Position numbers and translations under genes: made by a program. This document shows positions 54,101-60,400 of a stretch of DNA of 64,000 nucleotides, piece after piece. The stretch is from NCBI GenBank assembly GCA_964499365.1, contig CAZCKU010000003.1, positions 62,001-126,000 on the forward strand. Reading direction: 5' to 3'. Source of the DNA: PALSA-1316 sp964499365. GTDB lineage: Bacteria > Nitrospirota > Thermodesulfovibrionia > Thermodesulfovibrionales > UBA6898. How positions within the stretch are numbered: the stretch's first letter is position 1; every line of letters begins with the position of its first letter. The notes under the pieces were generated by a model. It worked only from the letters and a program-made list of their open reading frames with translations, was not told the origin of the DNA and did not search any database.

Positions 54101-55923
54101 CAGTCGTTATCCATATGCCATAAGCCCAGGACACCCGTCTTATTGATCTTTATAACGGATGACCTTGCCGTCTCCTGATTGCCGGCCTGGTCTATAGACC
54201 GGTAATACAGGGTCGTCATGCCGTCTTTATCAACAACAATCGGCCCTGAATAAGCAGTCCATGTGGACTGATCAGAGCTGTACTGCGTCACGGCAACTCC
54301 TGATCCGTCCGCACTGTCAATCGCTGTAAGCGTTGCTGTGACCGGCGTTGTGTACCAGCCATCGCTTCCCAGTGTACCGGCCAGAGAAATGGATGTGACG
54401 GGAGAAGTGATGTCGTGGTTTGTAAATACGATCTGCTGAACGCCGCTGTTGCCGAGGCTGTCGGTCGGATTTATAGTCACCGTGTACGTATCGGGTGCCA
54501 ACAGACCTGAAGGAGTAAAGATAACCGTACTGCCGCCCGATGTCGCCCATGTCCCTGCGACAGACATGCTGGATACGTTTTTGACGGTAGCCGCGGCAAC
54601 AGTGGCAGTAAGATCTATGGCTGAATAGAGATCGGCCAGATTGATCGTAACGTTGTTTACCACCGCTGCGGTCTCCGACCTGTCTGCCGGGTTCGAACCT
54701 GCTATATATGGAGGCTGGTTGTCATAGATGACGGTAATAATAGTCGGAGTGCTCTGGTTGTCCGAGGCATCCACAGATGTAATATTAAGCGTATTAACGC
54801 CCGGATTGAGATTATACGCACTCAGCCAGGTAGTCGCAGAGTCAATCGCCACCACCCTTGAGCTGTTTACCCAGATCGAAGAGTCCGCCTCCTTGGTCCC
54901 CGAAAGACTCAATATCGAAGAAGCCGTAGGCGAAGAAACCGGGTTGATAATAGGCGACGCGGGTGGAGTGATATCAAGCTTTCCGGACGTATAATGGGAA
55001 GCAATTTCGGTTGCTGAGAGCGGACGATTGAAGACAGCAAGTTCGTCTATGAGACCAGAGTAATAGCCGGCGCCCGAACTGCCCGGCCTGTAACCCATTC
55101 TGAAAGAATTCGCATACGTAATGATTCCTGTTGCCGGCGCCTCATTATCGAGTTGTCCGTTTAGGTATAGCTTTATTTTGCTGCCATCATAGGTCCCGGC
55201 GACATGGTACCAGATGCCGGGAGTTATGGTTGCACTGCTCGTGACGGCATTCCACGCCCCGTTTCCTTTCCTCATAAGTATCCGTCCGGAGTTATACTCA
55301 AGGGCATAGCCGGTCATGCCGGTTTCATCCGTATTGCCCGCAATAAACATTCTGCCTGCAGCGCCTGAACCGACTCTGATCCATGCCTCCATTGAAACAG
55401 CATATATCGGCCTCAATACCTGGGCTGATCCTGCATCCAGGTAAGCGCCTGTTCCGTTAAAGCTGCCGCAGGATGCCGACTTGCCGTTCGGGTCGAATAC
55501 GGGATTCCCGGAGGCAGTGGCATGGTTGCCGTTGCCGGATGAATCCTGCCAGTCTCCGTCCATCGACCAGAAACCCAAAAACTGGTTCAAGACCACACTT
55601 GCGGGCTTCGATGCTATGGATCCGTCTATCCCCGTGGTTGTCGCTAAGGACACGCTTACCGGATCGGACACAATGGTTCCGCCGGCAAGGCTTTCGTCAG
55701 TATATGACACGCTTACCGGATCAGAAACGATAGTGCCGTCAACTATATTCGAGCCGGTAAATGTCACGCTCACGGGCTCGGAGACGATAGTACCGTCTAT
55801 CATGTTCGACCCGGTGTAGGTCACACTGACGTCCGGCGAAAAAACGTCTATCGCCAGGGCCTGTGTAAAGCAAAGGAGCAGTGCAACCACCGATGCAAGA
55901 ATAGATCTGGTTCTATTATTCAT
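45169..55923 (-). CDS. Giant 3584-residue modular surface protein (LamG, Ig-like, Fn3-like)
   Basis: A Sec signal peptide (about 1-24) is followed by near-identical 22-residue repeats (DGTIVSDPVSV type, about 28-110). Two LamG/concanavalin-like domains (about 115-310 and 640-800) and many bacterial Ig-like modules with PPXXXXSXPAXG borders follow. Fn3-like modules lie in the middle, then CARDB/ASH-like and carboxypeptidase-regulatory-like modules. The final 250 residues or so are Cys-rich. It should form a long, calcium- or glycan-binding adhesin or fibre outside the cell. It is the fourth gene of a leftward surface operon. There is no sortase motif. Domain borders were read by eye. Confidence 0.88.
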   Translation of the reverse strand: MNNRTRSILASVVALLLCFTQALAIDVFSPDVSVTYTGSNMIDGTIVSEPVSVTFTGSNIVDGTIVSDPVSVSYTDESLAGGTIVSDPVSVSLATTTGIDGSIASKPASVVLNQFLGFWSMDGDWQDSSGNGNHATASGNPVFDPNGKSASCGSFNGTGAYLDAGSAQVLRPIYAVSMEAWIRVGSGAAGRMFIAGNTDETGMTGYALEYNSGRILMRKGNGAWNAVTSSATITPGIWYHVAGTYDGSKIKLYLNGQLDNEAPATGIITYANSFRMGYRPGSSGAGYYSGLIDELAVFNRPLSATEIASHYTSGKLDITPPASPIINPVSSPTASSILSLSGTKEADSSIWVNSSRVVAIDSATTWLSAYNLNPGVNTLNITSVDASDNQSTPTIITVIYDNQPPYIAGSNPADRSETAAVVNNVTINLADLYSAIDLTATVAAATVKNVSSMSVAGTWATSGGSTVIFTPSGLLAPDTYTVTINPTDSLGNSGVQQIVFTNHDITSPVTSISLAGTLGSDGWYTTPVTATLTAIDSADGSGVAVTQYSSDQSTWTAYSGPIVVDKDGMTTLYYRSIDQAGNQETARSSVIKINKTGVLGLWHMDNDWLDSSVVGNNGTAYNDAGFSPDAKIGSHSGSFDGVNDYVAITESSSLNIPAGTWEFWVKIPAASTGNGYGIMAKADPTSSLNGITIYEHLGGIYFVVKSSSGVLINANGGAVADNQFHHVVAVFNKGVSYAFYVDGALKSSGPVGNFGFSGQPLRFGRTLDTYWQPFKGLIDEVTIYNRELSAEEVLAHYQTASIAPPTVDQVASPTATETVTFTGTKPANTSILLNGSEFYPLDGQTSWQGAYTLQSGANAINISSRDSSGNRSQSVTLNVIYDNGAPQVTGSNPANGAIVNTAVSSVALVIADAYSNVDLAALVSGATVRDSSGQDIPGSWSTSGTDTVIFTAASPLADGTYTVTVHPADTLGNAATTSISFTCDTQAPAMPGINPVVSPTNQQSQIVSGTRATDSTAIVVSSTTAVIGQISYPSAATWSVTVSGLVPGANSITAYAKDSAGNHSDVSTAVILYDITAPAALTVNTFVSPTKDLSITLSGTKEAGSYLYVNNSRTSAPSVDTTWSYAAALTIEGKNTISIFARDDAGNQSQSVSVDVIRDTTPPRLSSSSPVANSVTNQTGSIVITLADDYSLVDLAASIVGSTVKNASGVVVTGEWSASNGQVVFIPSAGFGDGSYMVTLYPADSLGNKGTVSFGFIMDTTPPVLQSFSMSPQSPVKAGSVSFTFVFNEAMATGVQPTVTFGRTSPFTDYTLTGGSWLDAKTWRASYLFSSATGDGSYTVRVSGAKDKALNVMAMQDAGSFVLVTALPVLPTVSQVTTPTRTSNQTLSGTKPANTGIAINGSQKVAPNASTTWTYLYPLSEGRNDLNITARDAAGNDSAAMAVSIILDTTPPIFTVDNFKSPSPSALQTISGKKEPGCIVKMNSVTIFDVTDQGAIWSYNITLTAGITNRFAFTASDAMGNTTSKTIDITYDISAPAALGPGVLVTDGKGRGTEVTLDWSLYVESADIAYYKIFMSSGNFSDSAGMTPVATTNRGVKTYKVTGLTQGSSYYFAVVPVDASGNLTTAVNAAMGVPSDTVAPEDVTITSVTAGYDGTNGNFITLRWTPAVNSSGDLADQIVYFDSGAGYDAGTSIGKTFSSYTKAGLNDASRYKFRITVKDTSGHESTGVHTEGVTRLGNPAALTVKPGNGKTTLSWNSVSGAVGGLGGQDSSTYVKQYNIYRTASETAQTGARSMQLVKSISPATLTYTDTGITNGTTYQYAVTTVNTFGAEKTDVSSVAAKPRMDETGPQITAFNISQGQIITVPVTVTASATDTESAMDRIELYVDNVLAKTQTGGGISFYWNVVDITGGNHTVGLKAFDQFGNVTEESRQVIVSLAPPAMPVITGHSMVQTSPHYLVNISGTAPLYTTVSLKVNGVVVAQTATTDTGAFSFSGVKLVEGDNLLSAKASHKGGDSPYSPDYKIPVDSGAPSPPVNLASQVLTGGPVRFTWSNGAGEIPFGYNLYVSNATFADKSAPGVSKANTSLIKYSLFEYTPGDDIKRYYAVTALDSSGNESGLSNVVAVSSDRTAPVVTSVDYNYTDINGVLTSQAQTAGPGSVKVSLAVSKVLRELPFFSLEPTEGTPIVVSMQKIDDTHYEGAFAVTGQSPQGATTYKFSGKDLTGNRGNAQGTGITIDVKGPVVSIQSPLSVLQSTAGVAQITIVFDEPSVTVPVLDLKALNGSTARITGFASSDSGIHWSGSLDPSSMPEGQAEFVLAEAKDKFGNTGSTVISGRYILIYRDSVPPPDVPQGLAAKSAKGGLVTLTWYPVEGATSYSIYRRAENDSSATKVISPVPGSPVQDTPPTDGVYYYSVSSSGLLQSESPRCAEVQGASDRMGPDAPLNLTLSLGGSGVNASWQAVSEEVKGYNLYRSDGPITSTTGLTPIAKAANAMAVDTAPTQSKRFYAVAAVDLLGNEGSLSDSKEIIFPVSPVRNLLLERLDNAAPVLSWQPPSEGSITGYHIYRNGKLITRGPVIDLAYTDGYYSGDTVTYGISAIDTLGNESPVLEVTLFNMTMGLDAGTTFRRGLIETARVLITSDQAVTIDSLEVKVGASPASTLAGPFVLTANSSYQVEKVIATTSDAPSTLAVLMTAKWSPSAGATVRITKTASADVAASGSAFEIFNDPLIRGTDAKVKLKVNNIGTAQMEFPTSENSGVTRKVSVKLKDEDGNLLSTGYLDQRVGNAIINTGPYAVARLNPGENILTEPVTLAVPSSAPYKVYIEASIDNTYYHYAKADQVVAPGIRQSAESTISETAYRSMASPEHTFYPSAQPVLITGSAISNTEVSAQNSEPLKVPFVPVKVAISVQSFDRYFTVTTDANGDFAFTFSPGVNEAGLYSVWAVHPDIKDRTVQSTFAIGGLGITPSTATIRLAKGKSVEIPVSITNYGGAQLTGLVLDTQSSSAIAAEVITPFDTVLAAGVKTGMTLRITASATAADSGFVTLTVTTSEGLSVKLEASITIVSQIPVISTSPSYIDTGMVKGNQKIAAFTIANVGEDSLRNARLEGPSTSWMTLEAERNLGDLAPGGIVNIGIMLNPGDAVTQGVYDDKIVIYSDNHIPYTYHIQVTVTSDAVGSVYFDLMNELMEKVPNATITFQHQTLLELLYTLKTGPDGSAMMNDIPEGRYSFNISPPQGITPYSGSFIITAGMTTTVPIALEMNMVTVTWSVEPTTIQDKYEIVIKQTFETNVPTPVLVVEPPNINLPDLLPGQVFNGEFKVTNYGLIEVYDVTLEFPTNIDDYDIEVFTNVMPARIGAMKSVTVPYRITRRIQTAAVTRKLCEEVQGYGGGNCVQNVQITIKSKCIICPNSPFARVVQRIANYILSKFNNCPTTITPGTPPTYTLPGGTQIYITPPPGQPTGGLIAAIPTTVTTSACPNYCNAPIVYRCFGIVDTFPHDRLCVGTNSCAGLMPAGASCPGGGMVQRSIFVENQCDKVVLPNCCDQNKFANCVSRLSSAGRCDYYCSGTYNCITWVNVVIATCQAEACSK
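55640..55835. repeat. Tandem 66-base repeats at the start of the giant gene
   Basis: About three units with a period near 66 bases each contain ACNATNGTNCCG(T/C)C and (A/G)TATATG/TAGGTCAC-like blocks. They encode the 22-residue repeats of the N-terminus. The last two units are the most alike. Such repeats can change copy number by slippage or recombination, altering the exposed N-terminal stalk. Confidence 0.65.
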
Positions 55924-56001
55924 TTTGAGCAGGACCTTACCGGCGTTCTTTCATCAGATCCAAATCCATTCATTAACCCGCTTCATCACACTTGCCTTCA
56001 T

Positions 56002-57411
56002 TTACATAACTTCCCGGACTTCACGTCCGGATTCCGTGATATATGTTGTCAAGGATTTCTTGCCGGGCGAAGATTCGACCCTTACCTTCACAACTTTTTC
56101 GCCATCGGCGAATATCGAAGGACGATTGGAAGCGGTAACTGTATAGGTAACAGAAGCCATCAATATGTTGACGTTCTTGCCGGACAAGGTTACGGAAACA
56201 GCCGCAGTTGAAAGAGCGTCCGTGCCTGACAGCACTCCTGTTCCGCTTGCAGTGGCCCCAAGCTCCGGCATAACCATAACAGTCACGGTAGTGCCTGGCG
56301 GTATGTTGCTCGCCTCAACATCTATGTTCACTGGATTAGCAATTGAAGAAGGCAGGACTATATCAGGAGTAGAAAAATCGCCTGTGGGGCTCTGGGGAAC
56401 GGTCATGCCTCCTATCTTCGTTATATTAAGAGATGGTGATATGGCTGGAAAGATAACCGTTGGAGCGCCGCCGAAAGTATAAGACGGAGTAGTAATTGAT
56501 GTCCTTGACATAGTGTTGGCCTCAAGTCTTATTCTGCCAGCACCACCTGCGCCGCCACTGGCGTAGTATGCACCGTACGAAAGACCGCCATAACCGCCTG
56601 AACCGCCTGTCGCCGTGATGCTTCCCTCGCCCTTGATAACATTGGCCATGAGACGAATCGCGCCTCCGCTGCCTCCACCGCCGCCGCCGGAAGCACTACT
56701 GCCTGTATAGGTGGCACCATTGCCTCCATTTGCGGTGATGGTGCCAGTCACGCTAAGCGTTCCAGAAGTGGCGATCAATAATGCTCCTGCTCCCCCCCCA
56801 CCACCGCCCGACAATGCATTGGCATCCGAGGCACAACCTCCGCCGCCGCCAGACCCGCCGACAAGCGGGATAAGAGCGGCGTTGCCATAACTCCCTCCGG
56901 CGATGCCTCCGGTGGAATTAGCGGCGACCCAAGTGCCGCCTCCGCTGCCGGCCGCTCCATATCCTCCGCCGGCGCCGCCGGCTCCATATACCATCGAAGA
57001 AATAACCTTTGTCCCTGCCTTGCCTCCTCCTGGCCCGATGCCCGTTCCGCCGCAGGCGTTTTGAGTACCGCCAACGCCGCCATCAAAACCTCCGGGCCCG
57101 CCCCATCCTGGGGCTAGCGCGTTCCCAGCAAGACCGACGACGCTCATTGTCCCTGCAATGGTAACGTCTCCGGTGGCAAGTAGATAGACCGGAGTATTAG
57201 CATCGTTTTTCTTGAAGGTAACCGTAACACCGGAGGGAATGTTCACCGTAGTGTAATTGAGTTTTCCATCGGCAGGGAGCACCACCTCCGTATTTGCCGC
57301 TGGCGAGAATGCCCCGTCAGCACCCGTACTGCCGCTGCTGAATGAGTAGGCCATTTGCGCATGACATATCAAAAGAAATACAATCATGCCCCATCTGAAT
57401 TTTAGTCTCAT
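56002..57411 (-). CDS. Glycine-rich exported protein
   Basis: The 469-residue protein has a signal peptide (core MIVFLLICHAQMAYSF). A short beta domain (about 25-95) precedes a Gly-rich core (about 95-310) with runs such as GGSGGGGGCASD and GGGGGGAGALL. A C-terminal Ig-like beta domain follows. Gly-rich cores of this type form flexible or fibrous surface layers. AAGGAGG precedes the ATG at good spacing. It lies between two giant surface-protein genes and is probably co-assembled with them. Confidence 0.82.
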   Translation of the reverse strand: MRLKFRWGMIVFLLICHAQMAYSFSSGSTGADGAFSPAANTEVVLPADGKLNYTTVNIPSGVTVTFKKNDANTPVYLLATGDVTIAGTMSVVGLAGNALAPGWGGPGGFDGGVGGTQNACGGTGIGPGGGKAGTKVISSMVYGAGGAGGGYGAAGSGGGTWVAANSTGGIAGGSYGNAALIPLVGGSGGGGGCASDANALSGGGGGGAGALLIATSGTLSVTGTITANGGNGATYTGSSASGGGGGGSGGAIRLMANVIKGEGSITATGGSGGYGGLSYGAYYASGGAGGAGRIRLEANTMSRTSITTPSYTFGGAPTVIFPAISPSLNITKIGGMTVPQSPTGDFSTPDIVLPSSIANPVNIDVEASNIPPGTTVTVMVMPELGATASGTGVLSGTDALSTAAVSVTLSGKNVNILMASVTYTVTASNRPSIFADGEKVVKVRVESSPGKKSLTTYITESGREVREVM

Positions 57412-57441
57412 CTTATGCCTCCTTCTATATGTTTAATTTCT

Positions 57442-60400
57442 TTAATGACCTATGTTCCCAAGACTCTCGTCGAAATGAACGGCTCCCGCGCCGGTAATCG
57501 AGACCGAGCCTCCCACTATGGCTCCATATATATCACTGCTGCCTGATACGGTAGTGATCGCTTTTGGCGCATAAATGGCTCCATAGAGCGCACTGCTTCC
57601 GGAATAGTTTGCCGACGTGCATGTCGCAGTCCCGTAAATGGTAAGGGCACGGGGATTTAAGGTCTGGTTAACAATACCACCGCCACTGACATTCATACTT
57701 CCGCTGATATAAACAGTCAGTGACCCCCCTGGCAGTATCAAGATCTTTGCGGCTCCGGATATATTCATACTGCCTGTCACATACAAAATCACGTTGCCGC
57801 TGATTGTACCCACCCCCGCACCGCTTAAGTTCACTGCACTAATCCGGTACGTCCCGGAAGTAAGCGTGGTTCCACCTATGAAGCTTGCAGCGGTTCCCCC
57901 TCCCGGATCAGTCATAGGGGTCATACCTTTCGCAACTGTGAGGGCGCCCTTAGTACCCTTGACTGTAGCAGCTCCGCTTGTCTTGATCGCCTTTGTCGGA
58001 TTTCCTCCGGGGCCCACCCATGCATTACCATAAACTTTTGCGGAGCCGCTGAGGTTTATCGCACCGGTTGCTGTTGAATTTGTACCTATCGAACCGTTGG
58101 TTCCATGGGTACCGTTGTACGCTCCTCTTGAAGAGTCATAACTGTCGACATACCCAGCCCCGGTCATCTTCACTCCGGTCGCACCGAATACTCCAAAATT
58201 TATCGATGTGTCGATGTTTGCAAAGCTCGCACTGATTGTATGGTTTTCAGTGACATTCGTAAACGCAAAGGACGTGATCGCACCCCGGGACACGCCGTCG
58301 ACCGTCACGTCCGAGATCTTGTACCCGGCATTCGGCGCAACCATAAACGAAACGCTACTGTTATAGCTGACTGTCTGGAGAGCCGAGGGACTTATGGTAC
58401 CGCCAGAGCCTGCCGATGGAGTAATGGTAAAGGTGATCAGCGTCCCTGTGAAGTTCTGCGCAACTGCATCGGCATTCAGGTCAAGTGAAATCCCTGCAGG
58501 TGCAAACGTATAACCGGTCTTAGAAGGCGCCACAATATAACTACCGCTTGTGAGGCCAGCAAACTCATAGCTGCCTGAAGAATCAGTAATTGTCGTTGCG
58601 GACGACACTCCGCTTAGGGCCACTGTTACGCCAGAGAGAGGGCTACCACCGGAAGCAACCTCGCCCTTAATCGAATAAACAGGGTCTGCGGTAAAGTTCC
58701 GGCCAGCTACATTACCGTTGCTTACAGTAACACTACTGTTTGCTGGCGTAAATACATACCCAGACATGGCCGGCGTTATCGTGAAGCTACCACTAGGCAG
58801 ACCTGTAAATGTGTAGTTGCCCGAAGCATCAGTGGTTGTGGTAGCAGATGCCGAGCCCGTTAATGTCATCGTAACGCCTAACAAGGGGATGCCACCTGAG
58901 GTTACTGTTCCCGAGACAGAGGCTGTGGAGGTCGCAACAAGTCCAATTGTGACTGCCGAGGTAGCAGGATCATCGGACGATATAGTGACAGAAGCGCTCT
59001 TTGAACCAGCCGAAACAGGAGCAAATACCACCTGCAGGGTGCAGCTCTTTCCTGGGACAAGCGTGCGGTTAGAACAATAATCTTTCTGCTTTGAAAATTC
59101 AGAAGCATTCGGACCGGCGACTGTTATGGTACTTATGTAAAGATTATCCGCACCCGTATTCGAAACAGTAAGCGTCTGAGCTGAGGAATTGCTTCCCACA
59201 GCTACGATCCCAAAGTTTGCGGAATTCGGTGCAACCGTAATATGCGGTGCATTGTTGAGTCCGGCCCAAAGCTCCTGCAGAGTATAGTAGAGAGCCCTCG
59301 GCTCCATTACATCGGGGCCTGTGGAGCTGACTCTGGGGCGCATCAGTCCCCACCATTCCTGGTTATCGTAACCGTCGGGCGTGAAGTTGACAGCCTGACC
59401 GCAGATACCGTGAAGTGCAGGACTACTGTCACTACAGCTCGGATCTATTGCATACCTGCCCTTCCACCATTCGTCGGAGTATTCCATGATAGTACCGCCG
59501 ATGCAGACATTCGAGTTTGAGCTGATCTCGTTCCAGAACGATGCTGTGTAGGTGGACTGATAGGGGCTGCCGATGTTTTCGTACTCGTCGTTGTTGACAT
59601 TGTCAAAGGCATCTATCCCATATTCCAAAACAGCAAAAGGCTTGGAGCTTGCCAGCGCATAATCGCCAAACAGCGAGCCAAACGTATTGGACCGATAAAC
59701 ATTAGCACTCCATATGTCCAATGCCGGAACAGCCGCATCATAAGCAGCAATTGTGCTGATCAGATTCTCGTCCGACAACGAGGTGGTCACGGGATGATAC
59801 CCGGCGCCTTCTTCCGTATGCGCTACATCCGACATCTCGTTTATCAAACTGAACAGATGAGGATTACTGCCGTAGATCGAGCCAGCGTTGAGGTCGTTAC
59901 CTATCGCCCACATCAGGATGGCGGGATGGTTTTTGTGATTTGCAACCATCGCCCTGAAATCGGCCTTGAGCTGTGCCCTTACGTTACCGGATGAGCTGGG
60001 ATCTATATCCATCCCGGCATTGATCCAGTAGCCGGCTATCACGTAGATGGGATTCACGCCGCCGTTATATGCCCTATCCAGAAAGTCATGGTGGTCGGCT
60101 CTGTCATCCCAGATGTTAAGTCTTACCGTATTTGCTCCCATCTGTCTTAAGATCGGAAGATCACGATTATAGATATCGCTGTAACCGGAAGTAAAATAAT
60201 CCCCATACGGAACGGCAGATGTCGTATCGGCTCCAATCGGAACAGGTGAGTAGACCACGCCCTTGATCTGGAACGGACTGCCGTTTACCAGCAGTTGCCT
60301 GCCATTCACCAAGACGGAGGCGGGCTGTCTTCTGTATCCGGTTATCGACGTCCCGGAGACGGGAGCCTCAACGTTGCCGGCTATGTCCGTGGCCCTGGAT

